A DNA stretch of 21,243 bases, taken from a virus. The notes under the pieces were generated by a model that was not told where the DNA came from, did no database searches, and saw nothing but the letters and a program-made list of their open reading frames with translations. The stretch spans positions 1 to 21,243 of IMG/VR virus record IMGVR_UViG_3300032053_000630, one strand, 5' to 3'. This document shows positions 7,959-15,740 of this stretch, in pieces; the first letter of the stretch is position 1, and each line of letters begins with the position of its first letter. Position numbers and translations under genes: made by a program.

Positions 7959-10426
7959 TGTTCCTCCGACATTGCTGCTTTGCCAACGATCGTCATAGGT
8001 GGCACAATCGGGTTCAAACGCTGAATCACGTCACCCAAATATCCAGACAAGTGATGGGTTGGAGGAAGGAGTTGCTGCAACGTTACACCGTGTGCCAATG
8101 CCATACGGAGGTGGTGTGCCATGAGTTCCTTCAGTGCATTGGGGTTGTTCGGTGAACGTTCCAGACACGTCTCCAACATCTTCACACCCTCGTCCACTCT
8201 ACCATCGTTCAAGTAGTGGAGACCGAGGTTGAAGTAGGCACGACCATCATTCGGGTGTTCCTCGATCTCCTCCTTATTCAGACGTTCGTAGTAGTTCAAC
8301 TTCTGTTGCACTTCGTAGTGTCCCTTCTGATACCCGAAGTGTGCGATCTTGAAAGGACACGTCAGTGCTCTTGCACCCATCATTTGCATCGCATCGTCAA
8401 GCGTCTCGTGAACCTTTCCCGTGTAGAAGAGTTGCGGGATGTTCTTGAACAACCGAACGGTGTTGCTCAAGGTGAAGTTTCCATCCACGTGATAGTTGTG
8501 GATCTCGAACTGCCAACACGGGATAGGCATCTCACACAACCGAATGAGCATGTTCGCGAAGTTCGGTTGGGGTCGTTCGTCTGCATCCAACTGCAGTATC
8601 CAGTCACCGTCACACGCATTCTTGGCAGCATTTCGCATGTACGCATAGTCGTCTTGCCAGGGTTCACGCACGACCTTGACGTCAAACGGGTAGTATTGGA
8701 GGCAATCCAAAGTTCCATCCTTACAACCCGTGTCCACGATCACGTGTTGATGTACCACACCGTACGTAATCGTCATCAACTCGGGAAACCAGTCCTTCTC
8801 GTTTCCGACAAGTGTCACCTGTGAGATCTTCTGGTTCACTTCCCACTTGCGAAGTCTCAACTCCAACTCGTCGGTGATGTAGAAGTAACTGGGAGCCTTC
8901 AAAATGTCGGGACGGAAGTCAGTGTCATGCTTCAAGTACCAACGCAACTTCTTCACGCGATCATCGTCCGTCAGATACCCGAAGTGCTTGATCCGGACAC
9001 TCGTCTGGAAACAAGACGTTGCTGGAACGTGAGGAAGGCGACCACAATGCATTCCCAACTTGTTTCCAGCCATCTTTCCGTACGTCATGTTCGGAACTAC
9101 ACGAGCCATTGCAGTCAGAACGTGGTTGCCCCATCTCCCGTCCTCACGCCAGTACTCGGGGTTGTTCCACATGTTGTAGATGTGAACGTTGTAACCCTGA
9201 ACATTGGGGTCTGGATTTCGCATCAACTTCTCAGCGTAGTGTCGATCGAACTGTTCCTCAAGGATCTCGTCACCATCCAAAACCAGAACCCACGTCACAC
9301 CTTCGATCTCTGCACACACGTTCCACAGTGACTGTCGATCTCTCCGCTCATCGAACGTCGCGAACTTCGACTCAACGACCTTGAGTTTCGGTTCATCCAA
9401 CGCGAACTTCTTCAACCATCGTCTGAACGAGAGATCGGAGTTGTCGTCAAACACAACCACATGGTCTGCAACTTCGAGTGACTTGCGAAGACTCTGTTCG
9501 AAGATTGACTGATCGGGATCCTTGACCCTGTAACCAATCGCCAACTTGTGAGTCTCGTCAAGAGTCTTGTGCCGCCAGATGTCGGTGAACAACCACCGAT
9601 TGCTGAGTCCCAAATTGACGCCAGGAGACAAAGCATTCAGCGTCCGACTTCCGTAGTGATGAACGTACACGTCGGTTGCAATCAAACTCCTGTACCCCGC
9701 ATACCTTGCACGGAGGCAGAAGTCGTTGTCGTCGAAACCTCCAGGAGACAACCGCTCCTCAAGTCCACCCAACACGTCAACGACCTCTTTCTTCACGACC
9801 ATCATGAAACCCGAACATGCACCCACAGAAATCCGTTGTCCACCATGTTGCTGAGACCACGTTTCCGCAAACGTGTCGAGCGTGTTTGTGTTGCGCTGAA
9901 CGTGAGACACACTCGGAATGTTGTCGAGTGAGTACTGAGGTTGTCCGGATGTATCAACCATCTGTGACGGCCAAGCCCAGTTGGTCATTGGTCCTGCAAT
10001 CGCGAATCCCTTCATGTTGGTCTGGGTTTCTGCACCATCAAGTGCACCAGTCAATCCCTTCAACCAACCCTTCGTCACCAGAACGTCGTTGTTGCAAAAC
10101 ACGACGTACTTGACGTGCGGATTCACAGCCAACAGACCACAGTTGATAGCAACGGGATAACCCCTCCGATCCGGAAGAGTAACCACTTTCACGTTGGAAC
10201 GCATCTCAGCAAGTTGACGGAGATAACCAGGTGTTCCATCCATTGAACCGTCATCCACGAACACGTACTCGACGTCCTCCGTGAATCTTTCCAGCCTTTC
10301 GAAACAACGTGCAGTGTACGCAAGTTGCCCACACACAGGGATGATGATGCTCGCAAACGGTGCGTTCATCTGCACCGAAAGGACCTCGTCGTCCTTCGTC
10401 ACGACCTCTTGGGTCTCTGGAGTCAC
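7907..10426 (-). CDS. Three-domain glycosyltransferase with TPR-like tail inside the structural operon
   Basis: An 839-residue protein with three GT-A-like units in a row. Domain 1 (about 24-260) is a classic family 2 transferase: ASIIIPVCGQ, VFVDDGSMDGT, a DXD-like NND at 112-114 and FDDNDF at 231-236. Domain 2 (about 293-480) has VVVFDDNSD and LVLDGDEI (384-387). Domain 3 (about 535-700) has HVIVDTGCKDGT, QDDYAYMRNAAKN and LQLDADER (614-617). Residues 726-764 read as one or two TPR repeats (NDGRAYFNLGLHYLNDGRVD). There is no membrane segment or signal peptide, so it should act in the cytoplasm. GTG 10426 is preceded by AGGAG that spans the upstream stop. It likely transfers sugars from nucleotide donors; the acceptor is unknown. 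Its place among connector genes suggests virion protein glycosylation, but DNA base or host glycan modification is not excluded. Confidence 0.9.
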   Translation of the reverse strand: MTPETQEVVTKDDEVLSVQMNAPFASIIIPVCGQLAYTARCFERLERFTEDVEYVFVDDGSMDGTPGYLRQLAEMRSNVKVVTLPDRRGYPVAINCGLLAVNPHVKYVVFCNNDVLVTKGWLKGLTGALDGAETQTNMKGFAIAGPMTNWAWPSQMVDTSGQPQYSLDNIPSVSHVQRNTNTLDTFAETWSQQHGGQRISVGACSGFMMVVKKEVVDVLGGLEERLSPGGFDDNDFCLRARYAGYRSLIATDVYVHHYGSRTLNALSPGVNLGLSNRWLFTDIWRHKTLDETHKLAIGYRVKDPDQSIFEQSLRKSLEVADHVVVFDDNSDLSFRRWLKKFALDEPKLKVVESKFATFDERRDRQSLWNVCAEIEGVTWVLVLDGDEILEEQFDRHYAEKLMRNPDPNVQGYNVHIYNMWNNPEYWREDGRWGNHVLTAMARVVPNMTYGKMAGNKLGMHCGRLPHVPATSCFQTSVRIKHFGYLTDDDRVKKLRWYLKHDTDFRPDILKAPSYFYITDELELRLRKWEVNQKISQVTLVGNEKDWFPELMTITYGVVHQHVIVDTGCKDGTLDCLQYYPFDVKVVREPWQDDYAYMRNAAKNACDGDWILQLDADERPQPNFANMLIRLCEMPIPCWQFEIHNYHVDGNFTLSNTVRLFKNIPQLFYTGKVHETLDDAMQMMGARALTCPFKIAHFGYQKGHYEVQQKLNYYERLNKEEIEEHPNDGRAYFNLGLHYLNDGRVDEGVKMLETCLERSPNNPNALKELMAHHLRMALAHGVTLQQLLPPTHHLSGYLGDVIQRLNPIVPPMTIVGKAAMSEEQWQQEVERYKSLESISS

Positions 10427-10432
10427 GATCTC

Positions 10433-11047
10433 CTACCTTTCCACTCGATCGAGTGCTGCAACCCTGTAACTCAGTCTGGGTGTGAACTGGTCAACCAACT
10501 TGACAACATCCTGCACCTGAAACGTGTCATCGTTGTAAACGAGTCGATCCCCCTTTCGGACATCTTCGTCAACATCCGTGTACACGTACCACTTCATCCC
10601 ACTCTCCATTCCCGGACCCTGAAGTCCCAGAGAAGTGGGTGTGTTCGACCTTCTCGACAACAGACAATCGATCACGTTCGTACTTCCGACAGCCATCGTG
10701 GGTGAACCATCTCTGTCGACTGCAGTAATTCCAAGCGTCATCCCCACAAACGTTCCTTCAAGAGTGACGTTTGTAAAGGTGTCGTACCTGTTAGTCGTTT
10801 GCTGCACATCGCTCTGCAACGAGAAGACCAATGAGTCGGTGACCTCATCACCCTTCGCGTTGTTGAGACCCTCCGTCGTGACCGTTACGGCAGCAACCGA
10901 CAACCCAGTCACCCTCACCACCAACTGACATGTGTGTGCGGGTTGCCTGTTGATGGGAACAGTTGAGAAAGTGACACCAACAGTGTCAACAACACTGTTG
11001 GTCAACCTCTCCAACGTTGCCTTCATACACAAGAGGCGTGAGGTCAT
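10433..11047 (-). CDS. Head-tail joining / head closure-like protein
   Basis: A 204-residue protein whose ATG at 11047 overlaps the TGA of the connector gene upstream (ATGA), so expression is coupled. The open frame extends further upstream but that part lies inside the neighbour. The C-terminal 60 residues (VRKGDRLVYNDDTFQVQDVV, then LSYRVAALDRVER) resemble the short beta-barrel of head closure/stopper proteins, which often carry 'GD.l..dG..y.V..v'. The N-terminal 130 residues are Thr/Val-rich and beta-like. Role is inferred from position after the gp6-like connector. Confidence 0.6.
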   Translation of the reverse strand: MTSRLLCMKATLERLTNSVVDTVGVTFSTVPINRQPAHTCQLVVRVTGLSVAAVTVTTEGLNNAKGDEVTDSLVFSLQSDVQQTTNRYDTFTNVTLEGTFVGMTLGITAVDRDGSPTMAVGSTNVIDCLLSRRSNTPTSLGLQGPGMESGMKWYVYTDVDEDVRKGDRLVYNDDTFQVQDVVKLVDQFTPRLSYRVAALDRVER

Positions 11048-11607
11048 AGCGAGAACAGTGGTTTCACGTAGTTCTGCACCCACTTTGCTGCAGCAGGAAT
11101 CAGGACGGACTGATCACCAGGACTGTCGATCGTGTACTGACGATCACCCAACCGCTCTGACTTCATCCAACCCTTTCCCGCCTGTTCATACGACCACGCT
11201 GCTTGTTCCAACACACCAAACTGCAAGTCCTTCGGAACCACCGACGAACCAGTGTATCCAGCGTAGTAAGTAACCTGAAGTGTGTCACCCGCAACGAACG
11301 AGTCCTGAAGTGCCCTGAAGATTCCGCTTTGCCTGTTCAACCAGAAGTCGGTGTTCTCCGTCCAAAGGGTGTCACCAACCGTCAACGCAACGGTTCCGCT
11401 GATCGGATACTCCGCTACTTGGAAGGAGTCTGTTGGGAAGTCGAACGCAAACTGTTCCGTGAACGTCGCACCATCAAACGTGCGACCACAAAACGTCTTC
11501 ACAGCTGCATCTGCCGCACCCAACACTGCAGTCAGTCGAGTGTCATACGTAGTGTCACCCAGTGACATTCCCAAGTAGGTCTTCAAGTCGTTCAGTTCGG
11601 CGAGCAC
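11044..11607 (-). CDS. Head-tail connector protein (gp6-like)
   Basis: A 187-residue protein with an N-terminal helical part LNDLKTYLGMSLGDTTYDTRL, then AADAAVKTFCGRTF, which is the familiar opening of the phage gp6-like connector family (PF05135-type). In that family the helical ring docks on the portal to extend the DNA channel. The remainder is beta-rich with FAFDFPTDSFQVAEYPISG and ends LFSL. The GTG at 11607 has GGAG six bases upstream, overlapping the stop of the preceding gene. Confidence 0.8.
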   Translation of the reverse strand: MLAELNDLKTYLGMSLGDTTYDTRLTAVLGAADAAVKTFCGRTFDGATFTEQFAFDFPTDSFQVAEYPISGTVALTVGDTLWTENTDFWLNRQSGIFRALQDSFVAGDTLQVTYYAGYTGSSVVPKDLQFGVLEQAAWSYEQAGKGWMKSERLGDRQYTIDSPGDQSVLIPAAAKWVQNYVKPLFSL

Positions 11608-11610
11608 AAC

Positions 11611-11946
11611 TTACTCCGCTGATGCGGGTTGACGAACCCTGACCCTTCCCACTTCCGACTTGAGTTCTGGTTCGAGTTCCTTCACCCCTTCGTTTGTCGC
11701 TGTGTTCTTCACCTCAACCGGTTTCTCATACGTTCCCCAACCTTGCCAATCACTCGGTGGACCTGAAACTGGCAAGAAACCACGCATCTGCAGTGCCAAC
11801 ATCTCGTTCTCGTCATCCGTCTCCGAGTACCCCCATGCAATTGCAAGGAAGTTCGTGTACAGATTGAGATCGAAGCACCGTCCAGGCCAAGGAGGGTTGG
11901 AGTTGAACATTTTGTAGCGTCTTCCGGGAAGTCGCCTCATACGCAT
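11611..11946 (-). CDS. Hypothetical protein between capsid and connector genes
   Basis: A 111-residue protein starting at ATG 11946 with AGGAG six bases upstream. The N-terminus is very basic (MRMRRLPGRRYKMF), the middle is aromatic (FDLNLYTNFLAIAWGYSETD, GPPSDWQGWGTYEKPV), and the C-terminal third is charged with many Glu, Lys and Val residues. No family is recognised. Position directly after the major capsid protein suggests a head component or head completion factor. Confidence 0.65.
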   Translation of the reverse strand: MRMRRLPGRRYKMFNSNPPWPGRCFDLNLYTNFLAIAWGYSETDDENEMLALQMRGFLPVSGPPSDWQGWGTYEKPVEVKNTATNEGVKELEPELKSEVGRVRVRQPASAE

Positions 11947-11963
11947 CCTCGTCTCCTGAATGG

Positions 11964-11990
11964 AGGGAGGGAAGACTTGCTCCCCTCCCT
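11964..11990 (-). other. GC-rich hairpin after the major capsid gene
   Basis: AGGGAGGG and CCCTCCCT face each other across about 11 bases, between the capsid stop and the next ribosome binding site. No U-run follows, so it is more likely an RNA stabiliser or partial attenuator that lets capsid mRNA outnumber downstream mRNA than a full terminator. Confidence 0.55.
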
Positions 11991-11998
11991 ACCCTTCG

Positions 11999-13120
11999 TT
12001 ACCCGAGCAACCCAGCACCACTTGCGATGGAACCGAGTCGCGGGTTGATGAACGTGAGTGCAGACGCTCCACCCTTCCACTTGTACACCAGCGTCTCGTC
12101 AGTGAAGATATCGAAGTCCTGATATTGACTCGAGATCTGAGCGAGAGGCATGGTTGTGACAGGAGTGAGTTCGCTGACAAACACGTCGTCGTACGCAACA
12201 CAGTAGAAGGAAGTGTAAGTACCCCCCGTAAAGCCTGTGTACGTACTGGCAGAAGCAGCAGTGACTGCCAGATTCTGGCACGCATCCGAAACATTGGACG
12301 ACACGAGGATCGGAACGCCCTGCCACGTCGGAACAATGTGACCACCAGCAACCGTAACAGTGTTCACATACTGTCCCTGCGCATGGATGAGCTTCACGAT
12401 CGCTCTCCGACCAGCCTTCGTGCAAAGGATCACACTCGGGTTGTTCGGACTGACCTTGTCCAACATGTAGTCAAGGAGAGCAGCGGTCACAGTCGCACCA
12501 ACAGACGGCGCAGCACCCGTCGCGTAGACAGCATCGATGACCTGCGTCGCGAAAGTCGTGCCAGCCGCCGTGTTCGTGGCATCCACACCCTGGATACCCA
12601 GCAACCGGTTCAGACCGTCGTACGCATTGGAGTCGGTAGACATGTTGCCACGGATGAACGCATAGTCCTCGTAGTCCCGGAAGTCCGCAATACGCTGAGT
12701 GAGTTCGTCATTCAGCACATTGAACAGACCAGACGAGATCTTCGCAGACAGTCGACCAATCCGACCCCTCGCAGCGATGGTCTTATACGCAAACTGGACA
12801 AGTTTGCGCGCACCAACGTCGCGATCGGGATCCGTGGTCTCACCCACAAACTGCGCAAGAGTCGTAGCCGCCGCACGAGTAGTGAAGTAGTAAGCAGCAC
12901 CCTCACCACCAACACGAGGCAGATTCTCACGGAGTGGGTTGTTCCGATCCACCAACTGCACCACCGCTCGCTGAATCTCGGGAGATTCGAGAGCAGCAGC
13001 CGCAGCACCCGTAAACCAACCAGAAGTCGTACTGGTTGAGGTACTGGTGATCGTCTTGGACAGATCCAACGCCGCCTTCAGAATGTCATCACGCACATTC
13101 TTCAGAGGATCGTAACCCAT
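11999..13120 (-). CDS. Major capsid protein, HK97 fold
   Basis: A 373-residue protein following the protease-scaffold gene, as expected for the shell subunit. The N-terminal 35 residues are Thr/Ser-rich, then AAAALESPEIQRAVVQLVDR and NPLRENLPRVGGEGAAYYF lead into an alpha/beta body. Other typical features are VQFAYKTIAARGRIG (E-loop to spine region), YMLDKVSPNNPSVILCTKAGRRA and VPTWQGVPILVSSNV, a pattern common in capsid proteins ('G.Pi..s..ip'). It ends GSIASGAGLLG. ATG 13120 is preceded by AGGTGGTGA. Hairpins on both sides of the gene suggest its mRNA is specially stabilised or processed. Confidence 0.85.
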   Translation of the reverse strand: MGYDPLKNVRDDILKAALDLSKTITSTSTSTTSGWFTGAAAAALESPEIQRAVVQLVDRNNPLRENLPRVGGEGAAYYFTTRAAATTLAQFVGETTDPDRDVGARKLVQFAYKTIAARGRIGRLSAKISSGLFNVLNDELTQRIADFRDYEDYAFIRGNMSTDSNAYDGLNRLLGIQGVDATNTAAGTTFATQVIDAVYATGAAPSVGATVTAALLDYMLDKVSPNNPSVILCTKAGRRAIVKLIHAQGQYVNTVTVAGGHIVPTWQGVPILVSSNVSDACQNLAVTAASASTYTGFTGGTYTSFYCVAYDDVFVSELTPVTTMPLAQISSQYQDFDIFTDETLVYKWKGGASALTFINPRLGSIASGAGLLG

Positions 13121-13140
13121 TTCGTTTTCACCACCTTTCG

Positions 13141-13165
13141 CATCAGCTCGTAGCTGAGTGATGCT
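13141..13165 (-). other. Short hairpin between protease-scaffold and capsid genes
   Basis: GCAT-CAGCT-CGT-AGCTG-AGTG-ATGC can fold into a small bulged stem-loop. It overlaps the first base of the protease stop region and lies about 20 bases before the capsid start. It may be a processing or stabilising element; there is no poly-U. Confidence 0.4.
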
Positions 13166-13758
13166 TACTTTCGGAAAGCCCGGAAGAACGCCGCAAGGCG
13201 TCCGTTCTCATCCATCTTCAACCAGTCCTCACTGTCCTTCAGAAGGGTCAGCACCATCGCTGCCTTGATCCGGTCACCAGTGGGAACCTTCTTCTGGAAC
13301 TCATCCGACTTCTCGATCAGTTCGATCGCATCGTCGGGATTGACATCCTGGTTCTCGTCGTCCTTCTTCGGAATGGTCTTCTGACCCCGCCGATTCGGAA
13401 CCACCGACTCCACCAGTGTCTTCAGATCTTCCAGCATCTTGGGCAGACTGCCGATTGACTTCTGGATCTCCACAACCTTGGCATCCAGTCCGTCCATCTT
13501 CGTGATCATGCCCTTGACTTCTGTCAGATCCTTGACCATGTCGGTCTTGACACCGTCAAGAACTCCACCGAGACTCTTGCCCATACCAAGAACGGAGGCT
13601 TCCAGAGCCTCCTTCAGGTTGGTGTCGTCCTTCCCGAACTCGTCCGATTCCAGCCAAGCCTTCATACTCTGAAGACCCGTCTTGGTCTCGTCGTCCAAAC
13701 CCTCCAGGGCAATCGCCTTGTCGAGTACCGACTTGAACTGCTCCAGTTTCTTGTCCAT
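13165..13758 (-). CDS. Nested in-frame scaffold protein (lambda Nu3-like internal start)
   Basis: Inside the protease gene, in the same frame, an ATG at 13758 is preceded by GGAGGTGA with a seven-base gap, the best possible match to the ribosome. Starting here gives a 197-residue protein beginning MDKKLEQFKSVLDKA. It is acidic and helical, with coiled-coil-like segments (KGMITKMDGLDAKVVEIQKS) and a short basic end (FFRAFRK), all typical of scaffolds whose basic tail binds the capsid protein. In lambda the scaffold Nu3 is made from an internal start in the protease gene C. The protease plus scaffold fusion and the separate scaffold would both be made. Confidence 0.75.
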   Translation of the reverse strand: MDKKLEQFKSVLDKAIALEGLDDETKTGLQSMKAWLESDEFGKDDTNLKEALEASVLGMGKSLGGVLDGVKTDMVKDLTEVKGMITKMDGLDAKVVEIQKSIGSLPKMLEDLKTLVESVVPNRRGQKTIPKKDDENQDVNPDDAIELIEKSDEFQKKVPTGDRIKAAMVLTLLKDSEDWLKMDENGRLAAFFRAFRK

Positions 13759-14316
13759 GCTCTTTTCACCTCCATCCTTTCTTGAATCGAGTGCTTTCTG
13801 GATGTACCACTGAAGTGTGCGTGCCTTGGGATTCGCAGGAACCGTGACCAGTGAGATCTCCTTGATCAGGATCTTGCTGAGAATCAGAATGGGTTTGCCC
13901 CGCCTCATCTCTTCCGTAGCACCACCCTCCGGAACACCGATGCGAACTGAGAACTTGTTCAACACCCCTTCCTGTACCATAGTCCACTTGTCAGGTTGGG
14001 TCTTGCTGAGTACCATCTTGAGCCAGAGACCGGTGTCGAGCGCCTTGACCTGCACAACACGACCAATCGGTTGATCCATGTCGTGATTGAACAGAACGGT
14101 CGTCCGATCCTTGACACTCTGAATCGCACCCTTCAATGCCTCGGGAGTGATGATGTGTCCATGACCATCCAGGTCACTTGTTGCCGCAAAACCTTCGACA
14201 ACCCAGTCACCTGACTGTACACCCGATGCGGGTGCTTCTTTGAGGTAGTCTTCCGTTGCAACACCGAATGCGTAAATGTCGAACGGACACTTGACCTCGT
14301 CAAGCACTGTAGACAT
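13165..14316 (-). CDS. Capsid maturation protease fused to scaffold domain (S78/HK97 type)
   Basis: A 383-residue protein. Residues 1-170 are an HK97-type prohead serine protease: EGFAATSDLDGHGHIITPEAL, then LFNHDMDQPIG with the family His (about 78), LNKFSVRIG with the family Ser (about 123), and KEISLVTVPANP. Residues after 187 are the scaffold part, which also has its own start. The protease cleaves scaffold and probably capsid N-termini before DNA packaging. I chose ATG 14316, because GGAGG lies eight bases upstream; ATG 14319 and GTG 14325 are in frame just before it. The gene lies far from any portal gene, which is unusual because portal normally precedes protease. Confidence 0.9.
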   Translation of the reverse strand: MSTVLDEVKCPFDIYAFGVATEDYLKEAPASGVQSGDWVVEGFAATSDLDGHGHIITPEALKGAIQSVKDRTTVLFNHDMDQPIGRVVQVKALDTGLWLKMVLSKTQPDKWTMVQEGVLNKFSVRIGVPEGGATEEMRRGKPILILSKILIKEISLVTVPANPKARTLQWYIQKALDSRKDGGEKSMDKKLEQFKSVLDKAIALEGLDDETKTGLQSMKAWLESDEFGKDDTNLKEALEASVLGMGKSLGGVLDGVKTDMVKDLTEVKGMITKMDGLDAKVVEIQKSIGSLPKMLEDLKTLVESVVPNRRGQKTIPKKDDENQDVNPDDAIELIEKSDEFQKKVPTGDRIKAAMVLTLLKDSEDWLKMDENGRLAAFFRAFRK

Positions 14317-14426
14317 CATCTTCACCTCCCTTCAAACGGGATTTCCACACTTTGAGATTTCCGTTCTCCCAACGGATCGGAAGGACGGTAATATGATCAG
14401 TCTACCGATTTCAACCCGAAATTCCG

Positions 14427-14696
14427 CTAAACACTTCCCGTCCACGCATCAGGATCGGTTCCAGTCATCCCACTAGCAATGACTGATGCAATTGCTTTGA
14501 TCATCAGTGCATCCTTGACAGGATCGAGGTACGGAGCCAACTTCTCCTTCAGAAACACCTCGATTGCACCGGTATACTTCGCGACATCGGGATACTCGTT
14601 CTTTTTGGTTTCACAGAACGCAACGATGTCATCCACAACACCCTGCAAACCCCAAGGTCCGATGATCTTCGTGAGCCAAGTCGCCAAGTCAAACAT
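14427..14696 (-). CDS. Small hypothetical protein between lysis and head genes
   Basis: An 89-residue, mostly helical protein, MFDLATWLTKIIGPWGLQ at the start, with an amphipathic middle (FLKEKLAPYLDPVKDALMIK). ATG 14696 has AGGAGG five bases upstream, overlapping the stop of the beta-barrel gene; a GTG at 14702 is in frame but lies inside the binding site. No strongly hydrophobic membrane span and no signal peptide are seen. It could belong to the lysis block or the head block. Not recognised. Confidence 0.7.
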   Translation of the reverse strand: MFDLATWLTKIIGPWGLQGVVDDIVAFCETKKNEYPDVAKYTGAIEVFLKEKLAPYLDPVKDALMIKAIASVIASGMTGTDPDAWTGSV

Positions 14697-14705
14697 GTAC
14701 ACCTC

Positions 14706-15296
14706 CTAGAACACCCAACCGGCATTCACTACGACCTTCAACATGTCGTAGTCAGCAGCAATTCCGAGTGCATCCTGCGCAAACACGTGTTCGTACCGAA
14801 CCGCACCAACGAGAGGTTTGACGAATCTCCACGTTCCCGTAGTTCCGATTGCCCAACCCTGCATGTCCCGGATTGACGTTTCACCCTTCCACACAGGTCC
14901 CGTGTTCACGAACACACTGAACCGTCCTGGAATGTCTTCAGGACCGGGATACACGTGGAGATTTGCCTGCACACGTGCGAGATTGACCTGTTCACCATGA
15001 CCAGGAAGCGGGAAGACGTGGTCGAACGTGGCATACACATCGAGGGGTGGAACTGCATCCGCCCAACTCGTGAGCGAATACGTGATTGCACCACCAATTC
15101 CAACACCGTACGTCCGTGCCACCAACGCATCCGACGCAAACGACACGAAACCACCATTTGCAGACAACTGTGTCCGGTGTTTCCAGTCGAAGATGCTAGA
15201 CTTATCCGCGGAAAATGCGTTCTGCACCCCGAAAACCGTGATTCCCAACAGAAAACCGAATGCAACTGCAGTCAGCAACACTTGCTTCCTACTCAC
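14706..15296 (-). CDS. Predicted outer-membrane beta-barrel protein with signal peptide
   Basis: A 196-residue protein with a clear Sec signal: basic MSRKQ, hydrophobic core VLLTAVAFGFLLGITVF, likely cut after AFSA (residue 30). The mature part alternates polar and hydrophobic residues as in amphipathic strands (TYGVGIGGAITYSL, LDVYATFDHVF, RFSVFVNTGPVW, LVGAVRYEHVF) and ends in GWVF, with the terminal Phe used by Gram-negative barrel assembly. Size fits an 8-strand barrel. GTG 15296 has GGAGG five bases upstream and overlaps the holin-like gene's stop. Phage proteins such as lambda Lom are of this general kind; here the role might be receptor masking, superinfection exclusion or outer-membrane disruption at lysis. 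The function is inferred. Confidence 0.75.
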   Translation of the reverse strand: MSRKQVLLTAVAFGFLLGITVFGVQNAFSADKSSIFDWKHRTQLSANGGFVSFASDALVARTYGVGIGGAITYSLTSWADAVPPLDVYATFDHVFPLPGHGEQVNLARVQANLHVYPGPEDIPGRFSVFVNTGPVWKGETSIRDMQGWAIGTTGTWRFVKPLVGAVRYEHVFAQDALGIAADYDMLKVVVNAGWVF

Positions 15297-15639
15297 TTGA
15301 CCCTCCTTTTGGAGTTACCCACTGGTTGACCTTCGGAAGCATCGGATTTCCGTTCTCAGCAATGGGTGCAACCGCACCCCGATACCAGATATCCGAGAGC
15401 AACCACGCAAGTGTGATCTGCGTCAACAGGATCGGAACGTTGTTCCAGTTGAAAGGAATCCATTCCGCCATCAACGAGTGCAAAACCACACCCGCACACA
15501 CAAGGAAGTTCAAGACTGCGGCGTGTTTCGCACCAAAGGCACCGAACTTTGCCTTGAGCAACTGGAAGAGGATCGGAGCAAGGATCATTGCACTGATCAC
15601 TTCCGGTTTGAGAAACGACAGCAACTGGTCCAGATCCAT
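15289..15639 (-). CDS. Holin-like membrane protein
   Basis: A 116-residue protein with about three hydrophobic segments: residues 14-30 (VISAMILAPILFQLL), 40-59 (AAVLNFLVCAGVVLH) and 66-88 (VPILLTQITLAWLLSDIWY). The C-terminal tail is short and polar. ATG 15639 has AGGAGG four bases upstream. Size, membrane topology and its place beside the endolysin fit a class I holin, which opens the inner membrane so the endolysin can reach the wall. No family name is recognised. Confidence 0.7.
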   Translation of the reverse strand: MDLDQLLSFLKPEVISAMILAPILFQLLKAKFGAFGAKHAAVLNFLVCAGVVLHSLMAEWIPFNWNNVPILLTQITLAWLLSDIWYRGAVAPIAENGNPMLPKVNQWVTPKGGSSE

Positions 15640-15647
15640 GTGCCCTC

Positions 15648-15740
15648 CTACGGATGAAACTTCAACCCAATGGCAAGGATGATCACCAACCAGAACAACG
15701 TGTTCACAACCGTCGCGACTTTGAACTTCCGATAAGTCAT
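15648..15740 (-). CDS. 30-residue membrane protein in the lysis block
   Basis: A tiny gene with ATG 15740 overlapping the TGA of its neighbour (ATGA). The product is a basic start (MTYRKFK) followed by one hydrophobic span (VATVVNTLFWLVIILAIGL) and KFHP. The overlap and strong membrane character argue it is real. It may be a holin regulator, a small pinholin-like subunit or part of a spanin-type system. The frame extends upstream inside the neighbouring gene, but the coupled ATG is the better start. Confidence 0.6.
   Translation of the reverse strand: MTYRKFKVATVVNTLFWLVIILAIGLKFHP

Noticed and set aside
14388-14414. Minus-strand TTGAAA ... TATTAC as a promoter for the head genes
   Set aside because: Spacing is only 15 bases and both boxes are weak; the operon can be read from upstream.
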